Origin: Pseudomonas oryzihabitans | GTDB lineage: Bacteria > Pseudomonadota > Gammaproteobacteria > Pseudomonadales > Pseudomonadaceae | NCBI RefSeq assembly: GCF_006384975.1 | Contig: NZ_CP021645.1 | Span: 4,864,001-4,928,000 of the forward strand | Length of the DNA: 64,000 bases | Reading direction: 5' to 3' | Part shown: one piece after another, positions 18,569-27,102 of the stretch | Layout of the letters: each line of letters starts with the position of its first letter | Numbering within the stretch: position 1 is the stretch's first letter | Notes under the pieces: generated by a model | Told to the model about the DNA's origin: nothing | The model's database searches: none | What the model saw: the letters and a program-made list of their open reading frames with translations, nothing else | Program-made: the position numbers and the translations under genes

Positions 18569-19921
18569 TCAGGTGGTGGGGCCTTCGCTCAGCCAGCCTT
18601 CGCGCTCGGCCAGGCGCCAGGCCAACGCGGCGGAAATCAGGCCGCGCAGGGCCATGAAGGTGAGAAAGGCGAGCCATAGCCCATGGTTGCCCAGCCCGCG
18701 CAGCAACCAGCCGAGCGGCAAGGCCATCAGCAGGGCCAGGAGCATGGCGTTACGCATCTCCCGGGCGCGGGTGGCGCCGATGAAGAGGCCGTCCAGCAGA
18801 TAGCTGGCCATGGCGATCAATGGCAGCAGGGCGAGGTAGGGCAGGTAGGCATGGGCCTCCTGGCGTACGGCGGCGATATCGCTCTGCAAGGCGACGAAGA
18901 GATCGCCGAACAGGGCGAAGGCCAGCGCGAATATCAGGCTGGCCAGCAGCGACCAGCCGCCGGCGATCACCAGTACCCGGCGCAGGATGACGCCTTGGTG
19001 CGCACCCAGGGCATGGCCGGAGAGGGCTTCCACGGCGTGGGCGAGGCCGTCCAGGGCGAAGGCGGTGACCAGTAGGCCGTTGAGTAGCAGGGCGTTGGCG
19101 GCGACCGTCGTTTCGCCCAACTGGGCACCCTGAGCGGCGAACAGCAGGAATACCGCCTGCAATGCCAGCGAGCGGATGAAGATGTCGCGATTGACCGCCA
19201 GCAGCGGTCGCCAACTGGCCAGGCGCCGTAGTGCGGTACGGTCCACCCGACCCGGCCATTGCCGCAGACGGCGGATCGCCAGCCACAGGCCGAGCAGTAC
19301 GCCGCCCCATTCCGCCAGCACCGAGGCCAGGGCGATACCCTGCACGCCAGTGCCGAGGCCGAGCACGAAGCCGGTCACCAGTACGAGATTCAGGGCGTTG
19401 GTGGTGAGCAACAGCACCAGGGGCGTGCGTGCATCCTGGGTGCCGAGCAGCCAGCCGATCACGGCATAGCTGAGCAGGGCGGCCGGCAAGCCGAGCAGGC
19501 GCAAGTGCAGGAAATGGCTGGCCAGTTCGGCGAAGGCCGGGTCCAGGCCGAGCCAGGCGAGCAGGGGATCGAGGGCCAGGCTGGCGATCAGCAACAGCAG
19601 CAGCGATAGGCCCAAACCCAACAGACCGGCTTGCAAGAGGATCTGACGCAGGGCGGCGCCATCCGTACGGCCACTGGCCTGGGCGGCGAAGCCGGTGGTG
19701 CCCATGCGCAGGAAGGCGAGGATGCCGAGCAGGGCGGTATAGAAGGCGCCACCCATGGCCACGGCGGCGAGCTGCCGGGCTTCCGGCAGATGGCCAGCGA
19801 TGGCGCTGTCGACCAGGGTGACCAGCGGCACGCTGAGGTTGGACAGGATCATGGGCGCGGCCAGGGCCCAGACGCGGCGGTGCAGCTCGGGGTGGCGCCA
19901 GTCGGCGAGTAGGGAGGACAT
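18569..19921 (-). CDS. MATE-family efflux transporter (DinF-like)
   Basis: A 450-residue polytopic membrane protein with twelve predicted spans in two related halves. RVWALAAPMILSNLSVPLVTLVDSAIAGHL at residues ~15-45 is the first MATE span with its conserved Pro and Asp, and GTQDARTPLV plus NALLLNGLLVTAFALDG occur at the expected places. MATE proteins exchange Na+ or H+ for drugs or metabolites; the substrate here is unknown. The ATG at 19921 gives the family length but has no clear ribosome binding site, and the open frame extends upstream, so the start is uncertain. Confidence 0.88.
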   Translation of the reverse strand: MSSLLADWRHPELHRRVWALAAPMILSNLSVPLVTLVDSAIAGHLPEARQLAAVAMGGAFYTALLGILAFLRMGTTGFAAQASGRTDGAALRQILLQAGLLGLGLSLLLLLIASLALDPLLAWLGLDPAFAELASHFLHLRLLGLPAALLSYAVIGWLLGTQDARTPLVLLLTTNALNLVLVTGFVLGLGTGVQGIALASVLAEWGGVLLGLWLAIRRLRQWPGRVDRTALRRLASWRPLLAVNRDIFIRSLALQAVFLLFAAQGAQLGETTVAANALLLNGLLVTAFALDGLAHAVEALSGHALGAHQGVILRRVLVIAGGWSLLASLIFALAFALFGDLFVALQSDIAAVRQEAHAYLPYLALLPLIAMASYLLDGLFIGATRAREMRNAMLLALLMALPLGWLLRGLGNHGLWLAFLTFMALRGLISAALAWRLAEREGWLSEGPTT

Positions 19922-20271
19922 GAGGGGAATCGCAGCGGCGGCGGAAGCGTCATTGTAGGGTAGCCGAGGCGGCTGGTGCGCGGGGTGTTCCAAGGTCGCC
20001 TCGCGACGAGGATGGTAAAGGGCGGGCGTAACAGTCCGATTCCTCGCCAGGCATGCTTCGCGCCGGTGGAACTGGCCGTCCCCAGGCTGAAGGGCATCGT
20101 TTCCTCGCTTTCTTTGCCAGTTGCGTGCGCAGTCGGTCACGGCCGAGGAATCTTGTCCGCTTCGATGAGTCGCACGCTCAGGGCGATGCCGACTTCCCTT
20201 TCTGGGCGTCTGGCTTGAAACTTGCGTCATAAGTCACTGTGACGACCGATAAGAAGGAGCTGGAACCGGCG
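19922..20271. other. Intergenic region between the MATE and RIO kinase genes
   Basis: A 350-base divergent gap that should contain promoters for both flanking genes. No good sigma70 promoter, terminator or coding sequence was found; short open frames here lack supporting features. A perfect 11-base palindrome GTCAC-T-GTGAC lies at 20233-20243, close to the RIO kinase start, and could be an operator. Confidence 0.5.
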
Positions 20272-21168
20272 ATGAAAACTCCCAAACGCATCGAGCCGCT
20301 GATCGAGGACGGCTTGGTCGATGAGGTGATAAGGCCCCTTATGAGTGGCAAGGAGGCGGCGGTCTATGTGGTGCGCTGTGGCCGTCAGGTGCGTTGTGCC
20401 AAGGTCTACAAGGAAGCCGACAAGCGCAGCTTCCGCCAGGCCGCCGAGTACCAGGAAGGACGCAAGGTCCGTGGCAGTCGGGAAAATCGCGCCATGGCCA
20501 AGGGCTCCAAGTTCGGTCGACGCGAGCGCGAGGACAACTGGCAGAACGCCGAGGTGACGGCGCTCTATCGCCTGGCCGACGCCGGGGTACGGGTCCCCAA
20601 GCCCCATGATTTCCTGGATGGCGTGTTGCTGATGGACCTGGTGACCGATGGCAATGGCGAGGCGGCCCCCCGGTTGAACGATGTGACGCTCACCGCCGAG
20701 GAAGCGCGCACCTATCACGACCTGATGATCGGCCAGATCGTGCGCATGCTGTGCGCCGGGCTGGTCCATGGTGACCTGTCCGAATTCAACGTGCTGCTGG
20801 CCGAGGATGGCCCGGTGATCATCGATCTGCCTCAGGCGGTGGATGCCGCGGGCAACAACCACGCCTTCCGCCTGCTGGCGCGCGATGTGGAGAACATGGC
20901 GCTGTACTTCGGCCGCTTCGCCCCGGAGTTGCGCAAGACCCGCTACGCACCGGAAATGTGGGCGCTGTTCGAAAAAGGCGAGTTGTACGCCAACACGAAG
21001 TTGACCGGCGAATTCGTCGAGCGCGAAGGGCAGGCCGATGTCCATGCGGTGATGCGCGAGATCGAGGCGGCGCGGCGCGACGAGGAGCGCCGGCAGGCGG
21101 CCCGGCGTGAGCAGGACGCCCCCACTGGACGCGAGGAGCCGCCACCGCCCTGGCTAAGCGGATCGTGA
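20272..21168 (+). CDS. RIO1-family serine protein kinase
   Basis: A 298-residue cytosolic kinase of the RIO family. Key residues are visible: the RIO version of the P-loop (MSGKEAAVYVV, residues 24-34), lysine K44 in RCAKVYKE, catalytic HGDLSEFNVLL with D168 and N173, and metal-binding D185 in IIDLPQAVD. The acidic/basic C-terminal tail (residues ~260-298) is low complexity. Bacterial RIO kinases are common in pseudomonads, but their targets are poorly known. The ATG at 20272 matches the family opening MKTPKR; an upstream GTG at 20239 lies inside a palindrome and is less likely. Confidence 0.88.
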   Translation: MKTPKRIEPLIEDGLVDEVIRPLMSGKEAAVYVVRCGRQVRCAKVYKEADKRSFRQAAEYQEGRKVRGSRENRAMAKGSKFGRREREDNWQNAEVTALYRLADAGVRVPKPHDFLDGVLLMDLVTDGNGEAAPRLNDVTLTAEEARTYHDLMIGQIVRMLCAGLVHGDLSEFNVLLAEDGPVIIDLPQAVDAAGNNHAFRLLARDVENMALYFGRFAPELRKTRYAPEMWALFEKGELYANTKLTGEFVEREGQADVHAVMREIEAARRDEERRQAARREQDAPTGREEPPPPWLSGS

Positions 21169-21282
21169 AGCAGAACGATTAGCGCTGCGATGAGACGAAC
21201 GGCCCCAGCGGTCGGGCGATGAACGGTCCTGCCTCGGTCGCAGCGCGCTAAACTGGGCACTGAACAGCACAGGACTCTTTTC

Positions 21283-21780
21283 ATGCAAGGTCATCCAGAC
21301 GTCATCAACTATCTCAACCAACTGCTGCGCGGTGAACTGGCGGCGCGCGACCAGTATTTCATCCACTCGCGGATGTACGAGGATTGGGGGCTGATGCGAC
21401 TGTACGAGCGGATCGGCCATGAAATGGAAGAGGAAACCCAGCACGCCGATGCCCTGCTGCGCCGCATCCTGTTCCTCGAAGGCACGCCGGACATGAGGCC
21501 CAATGCCATCAACGTCGGCCAGACCGTGCCCGAGATGCTGCGTGCGGATCTGGCGCTGGAGTACGAGGTGCGCGAGGCCCTGGCCCAGGGCGTGGCGCTG
21601 TGCAACCAGCACAAGGATTTCGTCACCCGCGAAATCCTGGTCGCCCAGCTGGAGGACACCGAGGAAGACCACGCCTACTGGCTGGAGCAGCAGCTGGGTC
21701 TGATCGACAAGATCGGCCTGCAGAACTACCTGCAATCGCAGATGAAAGGCGGCACCACCCCCCACGGCGCCGGCCTGTGA
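21283..21780 (+). CDS. ftnA: Ferritin-like iron storage protein (FtnA type, formerly BfrA)
   Basis: A 165-residue four-helix iron-storage protein. The diiron ligands E18, E51, H54, E127 and H130 are present. It matches the bacterioferritin group, but at the heme-ligand position the usual methionine (HESIDEMKHAD in E. coli) is replaced by T52 in [11 protein letters not shown], as in the P. aeruginosa protein once called BfrA and later shown to be the heme-free ferritin FtnA. So it probably forms a 24-mer without heme. It runs tail-to-tail with the histidine kinase gene, 31 bases apart. No iron-responsive operator was recognised upstream. Confidence 0.9.
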   Translation: MQGHPDVINYLNQLLRGELAARDQYFIHSRMYEDWGLMRLYERIGHEMEEETQHADALLRRILFLEGTPDMRPNAINVGQTVPEMLRADLALEYEVREALAQGVALCNQHKDFVTREILVAQLEDTEEDHAYWLEQQLGLIDKIGLQNYLQSQMKGGTTPHGAGL

Positions 21781-21811
21781 AAGGGCCTGACCGGCGTCCG
21801 CAGGACGGCGG

Positions 21812-24379
21812 TCAGGCGCTGTCGCGGGCGTCTTTCGGCGCTCGCGGCAGATAGAGCGAGATGCAGGTGCCGACGCCCGACGTGGTGTCCACCTGGATCT
21901 GGCCGCCGGACTGGTGCACGAAGCCATGCACCATGGACAACCCCAGCCCCGTACCCTGGCCCGGTGGTTTGGTGGTGAAGAAGGGATCGAAGATCCGCTC
22001 CCTGATCTCCGGCGCGATACCCGTGCCGGTGTCGCTCACCTGGACCCTCACGTAATCCCCCTCGGGTAGGCCGTCCGGCCGGTCCGAGGCGGTCTCTGGC
22101 AGATTCGCCGTCGACAGCACCAACTGGCCGCCTTGAGGCATGGCATCGCGGGCATTGATCGCCAGGTTGAGCAAGGCGCTTTCCAGCTGGACCGCATCGA
22201 TGACCGTGGGCCAGAGGTCGGCTGCCGGCTGCGCCTGGACGTCGATCGCCGGCCCGACGCTGCGGCGGATCAGCTCTTCCATGGCCAGCATCAACTCGTT
22301 CACGTCGGTGGACTTCGGCTCCAGGGTCTGTCGCCGGGAAAAGGCCAGCAGGCGCTGGGTCACGGAGGCGGCGCGCGCGGCGTAGGCCTGGGCGCCGCTC
22401 AGCAGGCGGTCGAGTTGATCGGTGCGATTCTGCTGCAGGCGGCGGTCGATCAATTCCAGGCTGCCGATGATCCCGGCCAGCAGGTTGTTGAAGTCGTGGG
22501 CGATCCCTCCGGTCAACTGGCCGATGGCTTCCATTTTCTGCGCCTGGTGCAGCGCCTGCTGGGCTTGAGTCAACTCCGCGGTGCGTTCGGCGACGCGCTG
22601 CTCCAGGGTTTCGTTGGCGGTGCGTACCGCCTGGAACAGTTGCGCCTGTTCGATGGCGATGGCGGCACGGGCAGCCAGGGCGGTCATCAGGCGTTCATGC
22701 CGGACGTTGAAGCGCGCCGGTTGTGGATGGCCAAAGAAGAGACCACCCAGCACCGCGCCACTCCGGGCGACGACGGGAACGGCCAGATAGCTGCGCACGG
22801 GTAGGTGCCCGGCAGTCAGGTCCTGGTGTTGGGTCGAGCGGTCATAGCGAGGGTCAGCGGCCACGTCATCGGTGCGAACCACGCTGCCACTGCTCAGGGG
22901 CGGCGCGAACAGGGCGGTGGCGCTCGGCCCGTCGAGCTGCTCGAAGGTCGCGCGGTCGGCGCCGGAGAGGGTGAAGAGTTGTAGACAGTCGCCGTGCTCG
23001 GCGGGTTGATGATTGAAGTAGGCGCCGAAGCGCGCGCCGGTGAGCTCGACCCCGGCATCGGTCACGGTCTGCACCAGATGCGCTAGATCCAATTGGCTGG
23101 CCAGCTCCGTATCGATGCGCTTGAGCGCCTCCAGGGTACGGGTTTCCTCGCGCAGCTCGGCTTCGGCATTCTTGCGGTCGCTGATATCGACGATGAATTC
23201 GAAGGCGCTGCCATCGGGCAGGCGTTTGGCTGCCACCAACGCCCAGCCGGTGGAGCCATCGCGGCGGACATAACGGCGTTCGTCCGGTGGCAACTGGTCG
23301 CCGGCGCGTCGCAGGATCGGTGCGGGCCAGGCGATGCGTTCCTTCGCCAGGTCTTGATGGTCATATCCGCTCATGCGCAGGAAGGCGTCGTTGGCATCGA
23401 TCAGGCGGCCATCCGGGGCGAAGCACAGCGCGCCCACCGTCTCGATTTCCAGGGCGGTACGGAAGCGCCGTTCACTGGCTTCCAGCGCGGCCTTGGCCAG
23501 ATGGGCCTCGGTCACATCTTGCCCCTGGCAGAAGATGCCGATTACCTGGCCGGCTTCGTCGGTCAGGGGTTCGTAGATGAAATCCAGGTAGAGGGTGCGG
23601 GCCGGCTCGCCTTCGGCCTCCAGGCGAAAGGGCTGGTGCTCGGCGACGAAACGCTGACCGCTCTGGTAGACCTGGTCGAGCCACTCGAAATAGCCCTGAT
23701 CCTGCAGTTCGGGAAAGATCTCGCGGACGGTGTGGCCTTCGAAGGAGCGCTCACCGAACAGGCGGCGAAAGGCGACGTTGACGAAGTCGAAGGTGTGCTG
23801 CGGGCCGCGGACGATGGTAACGAAGCCGGGCGCCTGCTCGAACATGCGGCGCTGGCGGGCGGCGTCGGCGGCGCGGCGCCGTTCTTCGAGGATGCGCTGG
23901 GTCGTCTCGTGGCCCTGGTTGAAGATGCCGGCGATCTCGCCGCCTTCACCGCGGATCGCCGTGAAGCTGTAGTTCCAGTAGGTCTCGCTGACCACGCCCT
24001 GGCGCACCATGGGCAGTAGCTGATCGAAGACGGAGAATCCCTGACCACTGCTCAGCACCTGCGCGAATTGCGGCCCGACCACCGGCCAGATGTCCTGCCA
24101 GACTTCCTGGGCGGGGCGGCCCAGGGCCCAGGGATGGCGCTCGGCGGGGATCGGTGCCCAGGCGTCGTTGTAGAGCAGCAGTAACTCGGGTCCCCAATAG
24201 ATGGCGGTGGGGAAGCTCGAATTCAGGCAGATGCTGAGGGCGGATCTCAGGGACTGCGGCCACTGGGAAGGTGGGCCCAAGGGCGAGTCGGACCAGTCGT
24301 GGGTGCGCAGCCGCGCGCCCATTTCGCCACCGCCGGAGAGAAAGTCCAGTTCGTTCCAGTCGGCAATCTGCGCTGCCAT
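21812..24379 (-). CDS. PAS/GAF sensor histidine kinase
   Basis: An 855-residue soluble kinase without membrane segments. Order: N-terminal PAS_4-like domain (RTHDWSDSPLGPP.. through about residue 170), two more PAS regions (about 185-300 and 310-430), a GAF domain (about 440-600), a coiled coil (ERVAERTAELTQAQQ), a HisKA H-box with H628 in GIAHDFNNLL, and an HATPase domain with LNLAINARDAM, SDTGTGIAPE and GQGTGLGLSM. There is no receiver domain, and no response regulator gene is adjacent, so the partner is unknown. Several ATGs lie close together (24379, 24388, 24427); 24379 is chosen because GGGGG lies 8 bases upstream. Confidence 0.88.
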   Translation of the reverse strand: MAAQIADWNELDFLSGGGEMGARLRTHDWSDSPLGPPSQWPQSLRSALSICLNSSFPTAIYWGPELLLLYNDAWAPIPAERHPWALGRPAQEVWQDIWPVVGPQFAQVLSSGQGFSVFDQLLPMVRQGVVSETYWNYSFTAIRGEGGEIAGIFNQGHETTQRILEERRRAADAARQRRMFEQAPGFVTIVRGPQHTFDFVNVAFRRLFGERSFEGHTVREIFPELQDQGYFEWLDQVYQSGQRFVAEHQPFRLEAEGEPARTLYLDFIYEPLTDEAGQVIGIFCQGQDVTEAHLAKAALEASERRFRTALEIETVGALCFAPDGRLIDANDAFLRMSGYDHQDLAKERIAWPAPILRRAGDQLPPDERRYVRRDGSTGWALVAAKRLPDGSAFEFIVDISDRKNAEAELREETRTLEALKRIDTELASQLDLAHLVQTVTDAGVELTGARFGAYFNHQPAEHGDCLQLFTLSGADRATFEQLDGPSATALFAPPLSSGSVVRTDDVAADPRYDRSTQHQDLTAGHLPVRSYLAVPVVARSGAVLGGLFFGHPQPARFNVRHERLMTALAARAAIAIEQAQLFQAVRTANETLEQRVAERTAELTQAQQALHQAQKMEAIGQLTGGIAHDFNNLLAGIIGSLELIDRRLQQNRTDQLDRLLSGAQAYAARAASVTQRLLAFSRRQTLEPKSTDVNELMLAMEELIRRSVGPAIDVQAQPAADLWPTVIDAVQLESALLNLAINARDAMPQGGQLVLSTANLPETASDRPDGLPEGDYVRVQVSDTGTGIAPEIRERIFDPFFTTKPPGQGTGLGLSMVHGFVHQSGGQIQVDTTSGVGTCISLYLPRAPKDARDSA

Positions 24380-24500
24380 TAATCGCATCCCCCAAGACAT
24401 CTCTGCAGTTACAGGCGTTCTGACCACCGGGGAGCCGGAACTGCAGGACCGCGACGATATTTTTTGCGGCCAGCCGTCCCTGGCTTGCCACCCTACGGGC

Positions 24501-24542
24501 CGTCGGCGGAGCCGACGTCAAAAATCGCTCCAGGCGATTTTT
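24501..24542 (-). terminator. Paired hairpins downstream of the DedA-PAP2 gene
   Basis: A 9-bp stem (24520-24528 with 24534-24542) followed on the minus strand by TTTTT resembles an intrinsic terminator 16 bases after the stop at 24558. A second 7-bp stem (24501-24507 with 24511-24517) follows. The first stem is AT-rich, so strength is uncertain. Confidence 0.55.
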
Positions 24543-24557
24543 TGGTTCGCCATCCCA

Positions 24558-25886
24558 TCAAGCGCGTGGTGCGTAGCGTTCGATGGCCTCCGGCAAGGCC
24601 CAGCCGGCGGCGAAGGTGAAGACCAACAGGATCAATGGCAGCAGCACCATCCAGGTCCGCGTCGGCACCGGTTCGAGGCGATTGCCGCCGGTCTTCTGCA
24701 ACAGCGCCAGGCTCAGGCCACAGAAGCCGCCGGCGAGCAGGGCGCCGGCCAGGATGTCGGTCGGCCAGTGCACGCCCAGGTAGACGCGGCTGAGGGCGAT
24801 GAGCACCGCCGGCAGGGCGGCGATCACCAGCCAGGCGAGGCGGCCGCGCGGCCCATAGCGGCGCCCGGCCAGGATGCCCAGGGTCAGGAAGAAGGCGAAG
24901 GAGGCCGAGCTGTGGCCGCTGGGCAGGCTGTAGGTGGTCAAGGGCTCGGCGAGGACGTCCGGCCGCGCCCGGGCCAGCAGATTTTTCAATTGGCCATTGG
25001 CGAGCGCGGTACCCAGGGTGGTGCCCAGGGCGAACAGCAGCGGCCGCCACTGGCGGAAGGCGGCCAGCACCAGGATCAGCACCGCCGCGACGATCAGCTG
25101 GGTACGGAAGTCGCCCATGCGGGTGATGACCACGGCGACGCCATTGAGCCAGGTCTCGCGGTGCTCCTGGATCAGGGTCATCAGGCCTTCGTCGAAGGCA
25201 CGCAGGTGGTGCCAACCGAACAGCAGCGCCAGCAGACCGGCCAGGCAGAGGGCACCGCTGAGCAGGGTGGTACCGGCGCGTTCCCGCCAGGTGCCATGGC
25301 TGATGACCGCCACCAGTACCGCGACGCTTCCCAGGACGATACCGGCCTGCTGCCAGAAGCCCTCCGGAAGCGGCAGGCGGAAGGCGGCGCCGGTCACCCA
25401 GCCCGGACCGAGATAGGCGATGGACCAGCCAGCGGCCGCCACCAGGCTGACGCTGATGAATTTCACCAGGGGCATGTCGAGCATGCCGGCGATCAGCGGC
25501 AGCAACGGGCGCAGCGGGCCGATGAAGCGGCCGACCAGCAGGCTGGCGACGCCGTAGCGGTGAATGAAGCCTTCGGCCGAACCTATCCATTCCGGATGGT
25601 TGCGCAAGCCCGGCAGGCGGCGGATGCCCTCGTGGAAGCGCCGACCGATGAAATAGGAGACCGCATCGCCGAGGATGCCGCCGAGGAAGCCCAGCAACAG
25701 GGTGTCGAACAGATCGAGCGCACCGTTGCCGGCGGCGATGGCCACGGCGAAGAGCACCACCGTACCGGGCACCACCAGGCCGGCCAGGGCCAGGCATTCG
25801 AGAAAGGAGATGATGAAGATGGCCGTGCCCAACCACTGATGATGCTGGTTGATCCACTGGGTCAGGCCGTCGAGCAGTTCCGTCAT
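24558..25886 (-). CDS. DedA-PAP2 fusion membrane phosphatase
   Basis: A 442-residue protein joining a DedA (SNARE-associated) half (residues ~1-200, with GDAVSYFIGRRF and GRFIGPLRPLLPLIAG) to a PAP2 phosphatase half (residues ~240-410). The PAP2 active site is complete: KNLLARARP, PSGHSSAS and SRVYLGVHWPTD. DedA proteins move undecaprenyl phosphate or related lipids, and PAP2 proteins dephosphorylate lipid pyrophosphates, so lipid-carrier recycling is a plausible inference. GGAAGCC lies before the ATG at 25886. It follows wssI by 60 bases on the same strand and could be the last gene of the cellulose transcript or separate. Confidence 0.9.
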   Translation of the reverse strand: MTELLDGLTQWINQHHQWLGTAIFIISFLECLALAGLVVPGTVVLFAVAIAAGNGALDLFDTLLLGFLGGILGDAVSYFIGRRFHEGIRRLPGLRNHPEWIGSAEGFIHRYGVASLLVGRFIGPLRPLLPLIAGMLDMPLVKFISVSLVAAAGWSIAYLGPGWVTGAAFRLPLPEGFWQQAGIVLGSVAVLVAVISHGTWRERAGTTLLSGALCLAGLLALLFGWHHLRAFDEGLMTLIQEHRETWLNGVAVVITRMGDFRTQLIVAAVLILVLAAFRQWRPLLFALGTTLGTALANGQLKNLLARARPDVLAEPLTTYSLPSGHSSASFAFFLTLGILAGRRYGPRGRLAWLVIAALPAVLIALSRVYLGVHWPTDILAGALLAGGFCGLSLALLQKTGGNRLEPVPTRTWMVLLPLILLVFTFAAGWALPEAIERYAPRA

Positions 25887-25946
25887 CTAGAGGCTTCCTG
25901 GGTCCGGGGATGCGTCCTCAGACCCATGGAGAAAGCCTTGGTTGCC

Positions 25947-27092
25947 TCAAGGACGCGGATCGAGGCGTAAGGCCTCGGGGCCGGGCGATTGTAAATCGCG
26001 CTCCGGGATTTCCCAGACCAATAACTGTGGCGGGGTTTGTCGGAAGGCCTTGCTGGCGAAATAGTCGCGTGCCGCACCGGCGAAATGCCCACCGTCCTTG
26101 GCGAAGCGACCGACACTGGCCCCTAGCGCCTGCTCCAGGAAGGGCAGGAAGTTGGAGTTGCGCGAGAAGGAGGTGCCGATCAGCGCGAGGTTGGGCAGGT
26201 CGCCGTCGCCGAACAGGTCGTCGCTCGTCCCGGCGGCCGCGTGGCTGTCGACCTGGGTGAGCGCCAGTATCTCGGGCGTGGGTTGCTGGCGCAGGGGCAG
26301 CCAATCCAGGCCGGCCAGGCGTACCAGATCGCCTGGACGTGCTGCCGGCGGCAGCAACGTGCGGGTGAATTCGCGGGCCGGGGTGGCCTGGAAGGGCAGG
26401 CTGCGGATACGGGCGGCCAGGGCACGCGCGGCGGCATCGGCGCCCGCTTCGTTCCAGTGGGTATCGGTCCGCAGGAAGGCGCCACTACCCAGGGGGGTAA
26501 GGACCGGGATGAGGTCGACGACCGGCACGCCGGCTGCGCTGAGCAGCCGGGTCCAGTCGCCGGTGCGGTTGGCGAAGGCGGCCGGGCGCCGCAGGCCGCA
26601 CAGTTGGTCGGCGGCGATGCGGCTCTTGTCCGGCACCACGGCGACCAGCAGGCGGATGTGCCGAGCGGCCAGCTCGCGCTGCAGCTCGATCACGGTCTGG
26701 GCTCGCGCCCGGGCATTGGCGGTGGCCTGACGATGGACTTCCAGTTCTTCGGCGAGGAACAGCCAGCCGGGACAACCCTGGCGCACCCGTGGCCCGGTAT
26801 CGCCGAACAGCAGCCAGCTCAGGCCGCGCTCCAGGCGCGCGGCGGCTTCGGGCAGCGGCGCCTTGGCCAGTTCCTTGGCGACGTGGTGGGTGAGTTCGCC
26901 TTCGAGCAGGGCGTGACGGTCCAGCCGCTCCGGCCAGAGCGAGAGGCGGTCGGTCAGCAGGGCCCAGGCGCAAGAGCCGAGGCCGAGCGCCAGGAACAGG
27001 GCGAAGACCAGGCCGGCCAGGGGCGCCAGGCGCACCTGGGTGACGCTGGGCGGCTGCGGAGCGGGTGAGGGCGGCAGGGCGGGTGCGCTCAT
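25947..27092 (-). CDS. wssI: Cellulose acetylation protein WssI (AlgJ/AlgX-like)
   Basis: A 381-residue membrane-anchored periplasmic protein. One span (residues ~24-46) precedes an SGNH-like domain carrying the AlgJ/AlgX catalytic set: D210 and H212 in RTDTHWNEAG and S308 in IGTSFSRNS. In the wss model it works with the MBOAT protein WssH, WssF and WssG to O-acetylate the glucan in the periplasm. It is the last wss-like gene here, 10 bases after wssH; the wssJ homologue of P. fluorescens SBW25 was not found. Which of WssF or WssI makes the final transfer is not settled by sequence. Confidence 0.88.
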   Translation of the reverse strand: MSAPALPPSPAPQPPSVTQVRLAPLAGLVFALFLALGLGSCAWALLTDRLSLWPERLDRHALLEGELTHHVAKELAKAPLPEAAARLERGLSWLLFGDTGPRVRQGCPGWLFLAEELEVHRQATANARARAQTVIELQRELAARHIRLLVAVVPDKSRIAADQLCGLRRPAAFANRTGDWTRLLSAAGVPVVDLIPVLTPLGSGAFLRTDTHWNEAGADAAARALAARIRSLPFQATPAREFTRTLLPPAARPGDLVRLAGLDWLPLRQQPTPEILALTQVDSHAAAGTSDDLFGDGDLPNLALIGTSFSRNSNFLPFLEQALGASVGRFAKDGGHFAGAARDYFASKAFRQTPPQLLVWEIPERDLQSPGPEALRLDPRP

Positions 27093-27102
27093 GACGACGA
27101 CC

